Positions 17,092 to 26,227 of a stretch of DNA of 64,000 nucleotides are shown piece by piece. Under the pieces are notes generated by a model. That model made no database searches, was not told where the DNA came from, and saw only the letters and a list, made by a program, of their open reading frames with translations. The stretch comes from Bin5 sp034428435 (GTDB taxonomy: Bacteria; Chloroflexota; Anaerolineae; Caldilineales; Caldilineaceae). The stretch is taken from NCBI GenBank assembly GCA_034428435.1, contig DAOUHY010000121.1:1-64000 (forward strand), given 5' to 3'. Position numbers and translations under genes: made by a program. The first letter of the stretch is position 1; each line of letters begins with the position of its first letter.

Positions 17092-17710
17092 AGGTTATCC
17101 GTAATTGCTAAGCTACGTTCTGTGTGTGCAGTGTGTGCGGTCTGTCTGGGCGGAATGGACCGTCTGTGCTTCTTTAGCGGGCTCGCGATGGTCATAGCAG
17201 TGAACGTTTGGGTATATGCGGGAGTTGCCCGGCCTGTCTTGCCTGTGCTGGCACCTGCTCGGAATCTGCCAAGTCGCGGGGTGGGGGGTGGAAGCCCGGC
17301 CGCCGCGGGACGACAACGTCAGATTAGCCACACACTCTGTGCGGCGCGGACAGGAGAGGGGGCGTTGCGGGGGCGGAGCCCCCGCACAAGGGAGGGCCGA
17401 ATAGGCCCGACCGCCCAGAGAATCGAGGAGCGAGGAGAGAGAAAACTTCGCTCGCCTCGTCCGGCGTCGCGCACTGAACTAGCCATAGTAGCTATGGTTA
17501 TACAATTATTTGTGAGGGTCTCCTGACCCGGACATGCGGTCAGCGAATTCCGGCGTCGACTCAGGTCCTTCTCCTTTGTTCAGTTGGGTGTCCTGTCAGC
17601 AACTGGTGGAGCAGGCTATGTGAAGAATTGTACATGGGCTTGGAAACGCACGCAACGAAAACTTGCTACCTAAGCCCTGGCAGTTGATGCCTTACGAAGC
17701 AGATGCCATA
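17092..17710. other. repeat-bearing spacer between divergent genes
   Basis: Holds a 33-bp module at 17117-17149 that recurs at 39579-39611 with few changes, and the family A repeat at 17352-17418, followed by a purine-rich GAGGAGCGAGGAGAG stretch. I see no credible gene; open frames that cross the repeat lack a ribosome-binding site. Promoters for the S9 peptidase and the glycosyltransferase should lie at its two ends. Confidence 0.6.
17352..17418 (+). repeat. family A intergenic repeat, copy 1
   Basis: A 67-bp unit almost identical to 22777-22843, 39917-39983 and 60430-60496, always in this orientation. It contains a perfect 9-bp stem, TGCGGGGGC (17366-17374) with GCCCCCGCA (17378-17386), and a weaker GGGCC/GGCCC stem after it. 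Unlike the other three copies, this one lacks the conserved sequence immediately upstream. Confidence 0.85.
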
Positions 17711-19543
17711 ATGGGAAGGATGAACCGAGAAATCAGAGACAAGAATTTGCCAGGCATCATGAGTAAACCCGGTGAGAGGTCGTATGTCCTGGCGATTACT
17801 CTTGTTGCCACCTTCCTGCGCTTTTACCTGATTGACGAGAAGAGCATCTGGCTGGATGAGTCCTTCAGCTTGTGGATTGCCCGCCAGAGTCTCTGGGAGG
17901 GTTGGCGCTGGCTTATTGAGGTGGACCAGCATCCGCCACTCTATTACAGCCTGTTGCATTTTTGGATACAGCTTTTCGGATCTCTGGAAGGTGCTGTACG
18001 AACGATGTCAGCTCTTCTGTCCGTGTTGACCATTGCGGTGTTTTACGCCGCGTGCCGCCGCCTGCTCGACGGTACAACAGCAGCCATCGCCGTATTCATT
18101 CTGGCGGTTTCGCCTTTTCACGTGCAGTTCGCCCAGGAAACGCGAATGTATGCGCTGCTTACGCTCGAAGTGGCTTGCGTAATCTACTTCCTGGCGCGGT
18201 TGGTGACGAGCCCAGTCGCAGAGGGCAGAGACTGGGTCGGGCTTGCGGTTTCCCAGGCTTTGGTGATGCTGACCCACAATACGGCAGCGGTCTATCTGCC
18301 TGTTGCGCTGAACGCGGCGGCAGGGCTGATCTTTCTGCTCTTTCCCACCGGAGTTGGGGGTCGGGCCGGAGAGTGGGGACAAGAGGGAGAGAGGTCAGAT
18401 GCAGTTGGGGACGGCGTGTCACTGGAAGGAAGCCCGGATGGAGAGGCGCCCTTGCAAGGCGGGGAAGCAAGGCAAACGACCGATGACGCCGGCGCGGACG
18501 CCTTCTGGAAGAACTGGGTCAGATTTCAGGTCTTGGCCGTCCTGTTGTGGCTGCCCTGGTCGGTGCCGTTCATCATACAGGTAATCGACGTGGGTTCAGG
18601 ATTCTGGTTGCCACCTCCCTGGCCAGACCTGGTGCTGGATACTTTCCGAAACTTCCATTTCGCCTTTCTTCCTTCGGGTTTGCCAGTGCGCCCCGTGTGG
18701 ATGTGGGGCTATTCCTTCTTGGCTGTACTGGGGCTGGTCGGGCTGCTTTTCAAGTTTGGTCCGCCCTGGCATGAAAGGCGAGGGAGTAGGTGGGTGCGTC
18801 AAGTTGAGAGACGGGTGTTGCGTGATGGGGGTACGACGTCCCTTGATAGCGACAGGGTTGCAATTCTGATCGTGTGTCTCTTTCTCGTTCCACACATCGT
18901 GGCGTTGCTTGTAAGTATGCGCAGTCCTATTTATGCGGAACGGCCACTGATTTGGACGACGCTGCCCTATTTTGTTCTCGTTTCCGCCGGAATTCGCGTC
19001 GTTGGCGGCCCTCTGAGACGGGGTGTGTCTGGCTTTCTCTCGCTTCGACGGGGGCCCACCCTATCCGGACTCGTGTCCACCATAAGGCTTGGCGCCCTGC
19101 TGTTTCTCCTGGCGGCCATCCTTGGGCTCAGCAGTCTCTCTCTGAACGGATACTATTTCTGGTTTCAGAAAGAGGCCTGGGACGAAGCGGCTTCTCATAT
19201 TGCGGAGCAGGTGCGCCCTGGAGAGATGATCGTTTTCAACGCCACCTGGGTACAGATTCCTTTCGCCTACTATTACGAACGATATGAACGCGACACTCTA
19301 TTGAAAGGGTTGCCGGTGGACCTGTTTGACAGCGGGGAGCTGGAACCGACAATGGAGGAGGCCGACATTCCCCGGATCCAGGAGATTCTCGAGGGTCGAG
19401 ACCGTGTCTGGCTCGTATATTCTCACAACTGGTACTCCGACCCGGATGGCATTATTCCCCGCGAGCTGGCCAAGATATTTGGGGAGTCGGAGCAGGCCGA
19501 GTTTGAGGGACTTCAGATTATCCTGTTTTCTGGCAGGCATTAG
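17711..19543 (+). CDS. GT39/ArnT-like GT-C membrane glycosyltransferase
   Basis: Polytopic protein (610 residues from the ATG at 17711; ATGs at 17687 and 17720 are alternatives and the Shine-Dalgarno is unclear). The first loop has SIWLDESFSLWIAR, the aspartate/glutamate motif that GT-C enzymes of the PMT/ArnT group use to bind polyprenyl-phosphate sugars. Then come HPPLYYSLLHFW, FHVQFAQETRMYALL and about 10 further membrane helices. A low-complexity Gly/Glu/Arg loop around 230-275 separates two helix blocks. The C-terminal 90 residues are soluble and outside. It probably transfers a sugar to a surface lipid or protein; the acceptor is unknown. Confidence 0.8.
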   Translation: MGRMNREIRDKNLPGIMSKPGERSYVLAITLVATFLRFYLIDEKSIWLDESFSLWIARQSLWEGWRWLIEVDQHPPLYYSLLHFWIQLFGSLEGAVRTMSALLSVLTIAVFYAACRRLLDGTTAAIAVFILAVSPFHVQFAQETRMYALLTLEVACVIYFLARLVTSPVAEGRDWVGLAVSQALVMLTHNTAAVYLPVALNAAAGLIFLLFPTGVGGRAGEWGQEGERSDAVGDGVSLEGSPDGEAPLQGGEARQTTDDAGADAFWKNWVRFQVLAVLLWLPWSVPFIIQVIDVGSGFWLPPPWPDLVLDTFRNFHFAFLPSGLPVRPVWMWGYSFLAVLGLVGLLFKFGPPWHERRGSRWVRQVERRVLRDGGTTSLDSDRVAILIVCLFLVPHIVALLVSMRSPIYAERPLIWTTLPYFVLVSAGIRVVGGPLRRGVSGFLSLRRGPTLSGLVSTIRLGALLFLLAAILGLSSLSLNGYYFWFQKEAWDEAASHIAEQVRPGEMIVFNATWVQIPFAYYYERYERDTLLKGLPVDLFDSGELEPTMEEADIPRIQEILEGRDRVWLVYSHNWYSDPDGIIPRELAKIFGESEQAEFEGLQIILFSGRH

Positions 19544-19649
19544 GACTCTTTGACGATTTTCTGACCTGGCACTCGCAGGCCCATATTGTAGTCATTTCAC
19601 GAGGGACACGTTGTATCGCGAGGCCTCTACGGCCGTGTGGCTACAAAAA

Positions 19650-19678
19650 GGGCACCCACAAGGGGTGCCCCTACGGGG
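19650..19678 (+). repeat. family B intergenic repeat
   Basis: GGGCACCC (19650-19657) pairs with GGGTGCCC (19663-19670) around ACAAG, followed by CTACGGGG. The same arrangement recurs at 29503-29530, 29577-29607 and, with other stem bases, at 60309-60336, so the pairing is conserved while the sequence changes. It sits between the convergent ends of two glycosyltransferase genes. Confidence 0.75.
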
Positions 19679-19690
19679 TTGTGATGTCGC

Positions 19691-21211
19691 CTACGAGGTC
19701 AGTGGGCGCAGACGGCGCTGCTTCCCAAGGCCCCAGAAAAAGGCGATTCCCAAGAGACACAGAGTGGGGAGCCACTCCACAAGGCGCACCCAATCCAGGT
19801 CGTGCAGGTTTTCGGGGTCGATGTAGGTGACATAGGAGAGTGCTACGATTCCACTGAGCCAGAGCCAAGGAAGGGGTATGAGCCACAGTATCCTGGGCTC
19901 GTCGTCGCCGGGCGCCAGAATGGGAAGGAAGGGCATCAGTACCAGCAGATACCAGGGGTGAACTGTCGTTGCAAGAAGCAGGTAGCCGCCAAGAGGAACT
20001 GCCATCCAGCGGAGGGCCGCTCTCAAATCTGCTTTGAAGTGTCGGAACTGTCGCCACACTCCCAGTAGCAGCAGAAACATCAGGAAGTAGGAGATTTCCT
20101 GGGCTTGCGCCATGGGATTGGCGATACCCATGCTTTCAAGCCAGTTTTCCAGCCAGCGGAACAGACCGCTATTGAAATTCCACTGTGCGTTGTAGATGCG
20201 TAGTGCGCCGAAGAGGCCCCGCCCGTCGCGCTCGCCGCTCAGACCCCAGCCAGCTCTCAGTGCCGGCGACACCAGCATCCCAATCGTCAGATAACCGTAC
20301 AGCAGACGGCTACCCCAGTTCCAACGCCACCAGAATATTGGAGTCAGAAGAACGGGGATCAGCTTGGTCAGTGTAGCCAGTGCCAGGAGAGCGGGCGCCA
20401 GTAAAGAGAATGAAGGTCTCCCAGAATCTGAAATTGACTTCCCCACTGGGCGAGCATCGCCTCTTGCGGTTGCAGAACTTACCATCGCGTAGACCGCCGT
20501 CATGGTCAGGAGTACCATCAGTGCATCGACGTGTGCACCCTGGGCAGTCTCCACAACCACAAGCGGGTTCCACAGGTAGATCAGCAGTCGATGGGAGGGT
20601 AACCCGACGGTAGCCAGCAGCCTGGAGAGTATGAACGCGGTTCCCAGATCGAAGAGAACGGCGGCGACCTGAAAGGAGTCGGGGTCCAGAGGGTAGAAGA
20701 GGGCGATGACGGCGAAGAACCATTGCGCGGCAGGCATATAGGGGCTTGCCATCCAGGCATGATTGGCCTGGGACCGAAACGGTACATCAAGCCAGTCCAA
20801 CTGAGATGCATCAATGGGGTAGGCATAGGGACTTACACCGTTGGCTGTGACGTAACCATCCCACATATAGCGGAAGACATCGGAAGACAGAGTGGGGAAT
20901 GTTTGGAGCAGAAGCCACCTGAAAAGGCAGCCCCCAATCCAGATCCACACCAGCAGGTAGAACTTCCTGACACTGGAATGCGACTTGGCGCCTGCCAGGC
21001 CACGGCTGTGCCACCATCTCTCAAGCCAGAAAATCGAGATAGCGTAGGCGACAAACGCCAGACCAAACCATACGAGAAACTCCGCAACCTCGGTCGTACC
21101 CAGGTTCCCGTGGCGAATCTGCATGGAGACCATGCCGCCATAGGCCAGGGTCGAGAGTAGCAGGAGGGAGAGAGGGGCAGACGAGGACCTCAGACGTGTC
21201 ATTCTGGTCAT
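19691..21211 (-). CDS. GT-C membrane mannosyltransferase-like protein (GT87/DUF2029-like)
   Basis: 506 residues, about 11-12 membrane segments. The first large loop carries FPTLSSDVFRYMWDGYVTANGVSPY, the 'S-D-v-y-R-Y-.-w-D-G-.-v-.-.-G-.-n-P-Y' pattern of polyprenol-phosphomannose-dependent alpha-mannosyltransferases of actinobacteria and Chloroflexota. LIYLWNPLVVVETAQGAHVDALMVLL is also typical, with the conserved 'NPL...E...nGH.D' core (here GAHVD). The start ATG overlaps the stop of the ADP-ribosylglycohydrolase gene (ATGA), so the two are translationally coupled. It may act in lipoglycan or glycolipid assembly. Confidence 0.78.
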   Translation of the reverse strand: MTRMTRLRSSSAPLSLLLLSTLAYGGMVSMQIRHGNLGTTEVAEFLVWFGLAFVAYAISIFWLERWWHSRGLAGAKSHSSVRKFYLLVWIWIGGCLFRWLLLQTFPTLSSDVFRYMWDGYVTANGVSPYAYPIDASQLDWLDVPFRSQANHAWMASPYMPAAQWFFAVIALFYPLDPDSFQVAAVLFDLGTAFILSRLLATVGLPSHRLLIYLWNPLVVVETAQGAHVDALMVLLTMTAVYAMVSSATARGDARPVGKSISDSGRPSFSLLAPALLALATLTKLIPVLLTPIFWWRWNWGSRLLYGYLTIGMLVSPALRAGWGLSGERDGRGLFGALRIYNAQWNFNSGLFRWLENWLESMGIANPMAQAQEISYFLMFLLLLGVWRQFRHFKADLRAALRWMAVPLGGYLLLATTVHPWYLLVLMPFLPILAPGDDEPRILWLIPLPWLWLSGIVALSYVTYIDPENLHDLDWVRLVEWLPTLCLLGIAFFWGLGKQRRLRPLTS

Positions 21212-22359
21212 CGGCCCCGGGGCGACGGCGATTGGGCGGGAATTCTGTATACACTCTGTAGTGTGGTGCCACCCGAGTTGGAGATCAATGCCTCCGCCAG
21301 ATTCTGTGTCCTGACGGCGAACTGGGTAACGGTGTCGTAGCGGGGCAGATCACCGGTGACGTCTTCATTGAAGTAGATGTCGGTACTGTTGGCTATGGCT
21401 TCGGGCAGCCCGTTGTAGCCGTGAATCAATCCGAGCAGGCCGGCAGCGGTGGCCATGGTGTTGTCGGCGTCCCAGCCGGCCAGCGCAGCGATCTCGATTG
21501 TGCGGAGAATGTCACTCTCTCCATAGAGAAGGGCCATAACTGTGACGGCAAAGTTTACACGCGAGGCCCACCACATCGGGTCGGTGTCGTACTCGTCTCG
21601 GATAAGCTGACGCGTCAGGCGCCAGTCCCCAGGATTCTCCCGATGCCATAGCACCACATTGTCCACGATGGGGGCGATGATGGCTTCGTCTTCGGTCAGT
21701 TGGCGTGCAGCGGCGATCAGAACTGGAACGTCATCTTCAAAGAAGGCAAGGCTGTAGAGCGCGGCGAAGAAGACGCTGGCCTCGACCGCGGGTCCGCTGT
21801 TGGTGACCTGGGCGAATCGTTTTGCGTAAGTCGAGGCGACTGCCGGCATCCCCGGAGCCAACATACCGAACAGCTCGGTCTGCAGCTGGGCGTCGATGGA
21901 CCAGGCTCCATCGGGGTTGTTCTCGGCGTTGCCTGTCTCTGGGGGAAGGAATCCTTCGTCCATCAGGTCGCGGGCGCGGCGCGTTGATACCCAGATATCG
22001 TGATTCAGATGATCGACCCATTCCAGGCGAATCTCTTCGGCAGTGGGATCGAGTCCGTGCGTTTCCAGAATGTGGAGGTCGACCCATTCGACGTGTGTAT
22101 CGTCGTCGGTCGACCACTCTTCGAGGAGGGGGGGCGAGAATGATCCTGGCGGCCCCGGCTCATCGATGTAGACGCCTTGCAGATCAAGGCCGGCGTGGTT
22201 AGCAAACATAGTCGCCTTCCACGCACCGTAGACCTTGTCGAAATAGTTGTCTGCTGAAATTGTCTGAAACTGCGGGGCAGGCTCCGGACGAGTCAGGCCG
22301 ACCAATACAACGATGATCAGCCAGATTGCAGCGGCAAGGAAGATCCTTCGCCTTTCCAT
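21208..22359 (-). CDS. membrane-anchored ADP-ribosylglycohydrolase family protein
   Basis: 383 residues with a single N-terminal hydrophobic helix (FLAAAIWLIIVVLVGL) and no lipobox, so the catalytic domain is probably outside the membrane. DraG-type metal motifs are present: WSTDDDTH (the usual T-D-D-T/S site) and, late in the protein, LAGWDADNTMATAAGLLG, the counterpart of 'GgDtDt.aai.G.llG' with W in place of the second G and A, N replacing T and T. These changes keep both aspartates. The family removes ADP-ribose from proteins or cleaves related N-glycosidic bonds; an extracytoplasmic target is unusual. ATGA overlap with the downstream glycosyltransferase. Confidence 0.8.
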   Translation of the reverse strand: MERRRIFLAAAIWLIIVVLVGLTRPEPAPQFQTISADNYFDKVYGAWKATMFANHAGLDLQGVYIDEPGPPGSFSPPLLEEWSTDDDTHVEWVDLHILETHGLDPTAEEIRLEWVDHLNHDIWVSTRRARDLMDEGFLPPETGNAENNPDGAWSIDAQLQTELFGMLAPGMPAVASTYAKRFAQVTNSGPAVEASVFFAALYSLAFFEDDVPVLIAAARQLTEDEAIIAPIVDNVVLWHRENPGDWRLTRQLIRDEYDTDPMWWASRVNFAVTVMALLYGESDILRTIEIAALAGWDADNTMATAAGLLGLIHGYNGLPEAIANSTDIYFNEDVTGDLPRYDTVTQFAVRTQNLAEALISNSGGTTLQSVYRIPAQSPSPRGR

Positions 22360-22977
22360 TGGTAGATTCCCGGACTAGACACAAAGCGACTGAAGGTGTC
22401 ATGGCAGTATACCTGAACATGAATGCCCAGAAAACCTGGAGGCGAATTGGCGGGTGCATCGCAGATTTTTTGAAAGACCCGTCTGACCAGCGTTGAATCC
22501 AGCCTGGTCAATGATTCAACTCTACTTGGCGGTTAATGGTTTGGGAGACACACTGCGCGAAGGGGTTCATCCCAGATTTGGGGTGGGAACAGTTTGGCGG
22601 AGAATCAGTGCCAGCGGCGGCTGAAATTGTTTGCCGACTTTTGGGAGAGTGCGAAGGCAGGCACAAGGACGGCACGTACGGGTGTTTGAGGGGGACTGGC
22701 GGGATCTGGTCTGGCTAAACACGTTCGATTAGGCACCTGTTACAAATATCGACACCCGGTCGACCAGGCATGTTGTAGGAGAGGGGGCGTTGCGGGGGCG
22801 GAGCCCCCGCACAAGGGAGGGCCGAATAGGCCCGACCGCCCAGAACTCCAGTGGTCAGTGGTCAGAGACGGCGCTTATTCTGGAGGAAACTGGAATGGGA
22901 ACTAACAATGGCTTGGGTGCCTCCAGAGGTATGCGACTGTTCACCCCCATTTTGGGATGCACCCACTGTCACTCTGC
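22360..22977. repeat. spacer holding family A repeat copy 2 and its long upstream module
   Basis: Family A occupies 22777-22843. Immediately upstream (about 22734-22776) is a CACCTGTTAC...GTTGTAGG segment shared with copies 3 and 4, and further upstream (about 22564-22734) a module shared in diverged form with 39650-39870. After the repeat is a CAGTGGTCAGTGGTCAG run like that at about 39987. No gene is credible here; the open frames follow the repeats. Promoters for the gene starting at 22359 on the minus strand should lie at the left end. Confidence 0.75.
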
Positions 22978-23415
22978 TTATTCCCTCGCCGTCAAGGAAG
23001 GGTGATAGTATGTTGCAGCGATGGCCAGTGCTGCGGCAAGGGCCAGTATCCCTGGCGCCAAAAGGGGGTTGGCCCCGTGAAGTGTATCCGACAGCAGGAC
23101 GGAAAAGGTTGCGTTGGGACGGATCTCCCTGGCGAATTCCAGATTGTGTTCGACGTGCTCAAACAGGTCGAAGAGGCTGCCCACGAGCATGGCGCCCATT
23201 ACGTACCGCAGTAACCTGAGAGTGACACGTTGTGGGCGGAGGAGCACAGCGGCAATCGCGGCCGCGCCAAGACCGCAGAGGTAAAACGGTATCAGCTGAG
23301 GAATGCTGCCCGTATGTTCCTCCAGCCACAACTCGATGACCGAGGCTACGCAGCATAGGCCGGCGGTCAGCAGAAGGAAGGTTCGAAAGCGGCTTAGCAG
23401 GATTTCTGAACTCAT
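22978..23415 (-). CDS. four-helix membrane protein of unknown function
   Basis: 145 residues with membrane segments at about 12-30, 40-58, 70-86 (VMGAMLVGSLFDLFEHV) and 115-135. The loop EHVEHNLEF between helices 3 and 4 is rich in His and Glu, possibly a metal site. I do not recognise the family. It starts 4 bp after the helix-hairpin-helix lipoprotein gene ends, and is the last gene of the run that begins with the MacAB-like exporter, so it is probably co-expressed with it. Confidence 0.6.
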   Translation of the reverse strand: MSSEILLSRFRTFLLLTAGLCCVASVIELWLEEHTGSIPQLIPFYLCGLGAAAIAAVLLRPQRVTLRLLRYVMGAMLVGSLFDLFEHVEHNLEFAREIRPNATFSVLLSDTLHGANPLLAPGILALAAALAIAATYYHPSLTARE

Positions 23416-23419
23416 GGCA

Positions 23420-23980
23420 TCACTTGTTCAAGTACAGTCCGGCTACCTCAAGCTGGTCCTGATCGAGGTGTTCTGAAAGCGCTGTCAAAAAGGCATCGTT
23501 CGATGCAAAAGGACGGGCCGCCTTGAGTAGTTCGGCAATGGCGTCGTCCACACCAGGAATCTGTTTGAGAGTCTCGGCGTCGGAGTCGTTAGTGCAAACC
23601 GGAACATAGATGTATTGCTCATAGAAGGTCACTTGGGCATCGTCGACATATTTGCCTATCTCGCGTCGAAACTGCTGAATGCTAACGTAAGGCTGGTACT
23701 CAAAGAACTCCCGGACCATTCGAGACCCGAAGTCTGGGATCGTATCCAGAAGCTCGTCTCTTGTCATGTGGTTGAGATTGATCTTTTCGAGTGTAAGGGT
23801 TGCGTCGTCAGGGGTTTCTTCCGTTGTGGACGTCTCATTTGACGTGCCGGCTGACTGCTCGGACTGGGAAGGACAAGGCGCCCCCTGCAGGGGCGCGGCG
23901 CCTGGGCATGCACTTAGTACCAGTGTGACCAGGATCAGGGACAGTCCAATAAGGGTTACTTTCTTAGCTGGGGGATTCAT
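23420..23980 (-). CDS. lipoprotein with two helix-hairpin-helix-like motifs
   Basis: 186 residues. The leader ends in LVLSAC, so the protein is a lipoprotein. A Ser/Thr/Glu linker follows (about 40-62). Then EKINLNHMTRDELLDTIPDFGSRMVREFFEYQPY resembles the ComEA-type 'kINiNtAs.eeL..lPGig...A..I...R' motif, and a second, weaker unit (DSDAETLKQIPGVDDAIAELLKAARPF) follows. In ComEA this module binds DNA outside the cell. Here the hairpin glycines are partly lost in unit 1 (IPDFG) but kept in unit 2 (IPGVD). Function unknown; DNA binding is a guess. It lies directly after the ABC permease gene. Confidence 0.65.
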   Translation of the reverse strand: MNPPAKKVTLIGLSLILVTLVLSACPGAAPLQGAPCPSQSEQSAGTSNETSTTEETPDDATLTLEKINLNHMTRDELLDTIPDFGSRMVREFFEYQPYVSIQQFRREIGKYVDDAQVTFYEQYIYVPVCTNDSDAETLKQIPGVDDAIAELLKAARPFASNDAFLTALSEHLDQDQLEVAGLYLNK

Positions 23981-24061
23981 TGCGCGAAAAATCCTGTTTT
24001 TGAATTGGAGTGGTCCGGGACCATTAGGGACCGGACGCCTCGAAGAAAACTTGACAGAGGT

Positions 24062-25387
24062 TCACTCTCGACGAAGTGCTTCAATCGGGTCAAGCTGCGC
24101 GGCCTGCGTGGCGGGATAGTAGCCGAAGAATATCCCGACTGCGGCCGATGCGCCGAATGCCAGCGGGAGGGACAGGGGTACAAGCTCAGTACGCATGCCT
24201 CCCAGCTCGCCGAATACGAAAGAGCCGCCCACGCCTACGATCAGACCAGCCAGACCGCCAACCAGGCTCAACATCACAGCTTCGAGCAGAAACTGACGCT
24301 GTACGTCGCGTGGGCGTGCTCCGAGCGCTTGACGGAGACCGATCTCGCGCGTCCTTTCGGTAACGCTGACAAGCATGATGTTCATGATGCCTATGCCGCC
24401 CACGACGAGTGAAACTGCCGCCACCCAAGCGAGCAGACTGCGAAAAGCGGCCGTGGTAGAGGCCCGAGCATCGACGATGTCCTGCTGGGTTCGCACTCCG
24501 AAATTGGGCTCGGCCGGATCGATCTGACGGCGCCCGGCGAGGAGAGAGGTAATCTGCTCCATAACGCCGTCCATCACGTCACCGTTTTCCGCCTTAACCA
24601 GGATCATACGGACGCGGTCGCCGCCAAAACCGGAGCCGCCAAATCTCTTGAAGACCACTGAGGCGGGAATGTAGATGCGGCCGTCATTGTCGGTCGCGCC
24701 GACGACGCCTTGTTCGGCCATGACGCCGATAACCGTAAATCGCGATGAGCCGATACGCACCTGCTGCCCAATGGGGTCAACCCCTTCGAAGAGGTCATCT
24801 GCAATACCTGCGCCCAGTATTGCCACTCGCTGAATGGCCTCGTTCTCGGCGTGAGTGAAGAAGCGACCCTGCCCAATCGAGTAGTCGCGAACCTCCAAAA
24901 AGTCTGCCGTTACGCCAACCACAGAAACGCTGTTCAAAGTTGCAGCACCACCCTTGACCGTCTGCGTAGTGCTCTGCTCCAAAGACACGCCGCTGATATT
25001 GCTTAGGTTCTGTGACAGGAAAAGGACCTCATCGTAGGTGAAGGTAGTTATCCCTCCCGGGCCTCCCCTGATGCCTCCGGCGCCGCGAACGCCGCCGAAA
25101 CTGCGAAAAGGCGTCACCATAATCAGATTTGCGCCGAGCCCGCTGATCTGGTCTTCGATCTCGGCCTCGGCGCCGGCACTGACGGCAAGCATAATGATGA
25201 CGGCCGCGACGCCGATGATGATGCCCAAAGTGGTGAGGAAAGAACGCAACTTATTCAGCATCACGCCTTCCCAGGCGACGCGAAAGGAATTTGGAAGGGT
25301 CATCCCGTGCAGGTCCTTGAAAGAGTCATCTTCCAGCCTCTGTCTGCCCAATGGCGCAGTTGTAACAGAGTCCTGCAGCATGTGCAT
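24062..25387 (-). CDS. MacB-type ABC transporter permease (FtsX family)
   Basis: 441 residues. Layout: an N-terminal membrane helix (LRSFLTTLGIIIGVAAVIIMLAV), a large extracytoplasmic MacB_PCD domain (about 70-290, with LGANLIMVTPF and a VVGVTADFLEVRDYSIGQGRFF segment), and three C-terminal helices of the FtsX domain (GGIGIMNIMLVSVTERTREIGLRQALGA is the diagnostic part). GAGGAG lies 4-5 bases before the first ATG. It partners the ATPase gene just upstream and the HlyD-like adaptor before that, forming a MacAB-like export or mechanotransmission complex. Confidence 0.9.
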   Translation of the reverse strand: MHMLQDSVTTAPLGRQRLEDDSFKDLHGMTLPNSFRVAWEGVMLNKLRSFLTTLGIIIGVAAVIIMLAVSAGAEAEIEDQISGLGANLIMVTPFRSFGGVRGAGGIRGGPGGITTFTYDEVLFLSQNLSNISGVSLEQSTTQTVKGGAATLNSVSVVGVTADFLEVRDYSIGQGRFFTHAENEAIQRVAILGAGIADDLFEGVDPIGQQVRIGSSRFTVIGVMAEQGVVGATDNDGRIYIPASVVFKRFGGSGFGGDRVRMILVKAENGDVMDGVMEQITSLLAGRRQIDPAEPNFGVRTQQDIVDARASTTAAFRSLLAWVAAVSLVVGGIGIMNIMLVSVTERTREIGLRQALGARPRDVQRQFLLEAVMLSLVGGLAGLIVGVGGSFVFGELGGMRTELVPLSLPLAFGASAAVGIFFGYYPATQAAQLDPIEALRRE

Positions 25388-25461
25388 TTTCTCCTCTCTG
25401 ATAGTCTATATTATTCGAGCAGGTGCGAAGGCGGTTGGCCCTGTGGCGAATTCGAGTGAAG

Positions 25462-26178
25462 TCAAGTTACTGCCATTCGGTCAATTCCTGACTCGGGGGC
25501 GACGACCTTTCCGTCCAAAACATTGACGACACGCCCAGCCTCACGCGCTCTTTCTGATTCATGTGTTACCATTACGATCGTGGCTCCCCGGCCATGTATC
25601 CGATGGAAAACGCCCATAATCTCCGTGCTGGAACGGGAATCAAGGTTCCCTGTAGGCTCGTCGGCTAGAAGGAGAGACGGGTCGTTGATCAAAGCCCTCG
25701 CTATTGCTACACGCTGCTGTTGTCCACCTGACAACTCGGTGGGCAGGTGGTGCAGTCGATCACCCAGACCAACAAGATCCAACAACTCCGAGGCCCTGTC
25801 GCTGCGTTGATCTTCGCTCCAGTTCTGAAAGCCGTTATACATCATCGGCAACATCACGTTCTTGCGCGCGCTCAGACGAGGAAGGAGATTATACGACTGA
25901 AAGACGAAACCGATTTTGCGGTTGCGCACAGATGCCAGTTGGTCGCGATTGAGGCTGCTGACGTCCTCGCCGTCAAGAACATAGAGGCCGCTCGTGGCGC
26001 GGTCCAGGCAGCCAATAATGTTCATGAGCGTGGACTTGCCGGATCCCGAAGGCCCCATGATGGCGACGAACTCACCTCTTTGAACCTGCAAGTCCAACCC
26101 GCTCAGAGCATGGACGGCGATATCGCCTTCGCCATAGGTCTTTGTCATATCGGTGATGTCAATGACGAGATCGTTCAT
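25462..26178 (-). CDS. MacB/LolD-type ABC transporter ATP-binding protein
   Basis: 238 residues from the ATG at 26178; an ATG at 26202 is possible but the conserved region (LVIDITDMTKTYGEGDIAVHAL) starts just after the second. Walker A GPSGSGKST, Q-loop VFQSYNLLPRLSARKNV, signature LSGGQQQR and Walker B LLADEPTGNLD are all intact. The 'TGNLDS' and 'NLLPRLSA..NV' strings place it with LolD/MacB ATPases. It is the energising subunit of the permease 74 bp downstream. Confidence 0.92.
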   Translation of the reverse strand: MNDLVIDITDMTKTYGEGDIAVHALSGLDLQVQRGEFVAIMGPSGSGKSTLMNIIGCLDRATSGLYVLDGEDVSSLNRDQLASVRNRKIGFVFQSYNLLPRLSARKNVMLPMMYNGFQNWSEDQRSDRASELLDLVGLGDRLHHLPTELSGGQQQRVAIARALINDPSLLLADEPTGNLDSRSSTEIMGVFHRIHGRGATIVMVTHESERAREAGRVVNVLDGKVVAPESGIDRMAVT

Positions 26179-26227
26179 GAGGTCCCCACGGTAGTCAGGC
26201 ATCCAGAATGTTGGCTACCCCAATCAC

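Noticed and set aside
17122..17526. 134-residue open frame on the plus strand
   Set aside because: It crosses family A repeat, has no conserved features and starts without Shine-Dalgarno.
22536..22860. Small open frames across the repeats as genes
   Set aside because: They run through dispersed repeats present in other spacers and lack ribosome-binding sites.
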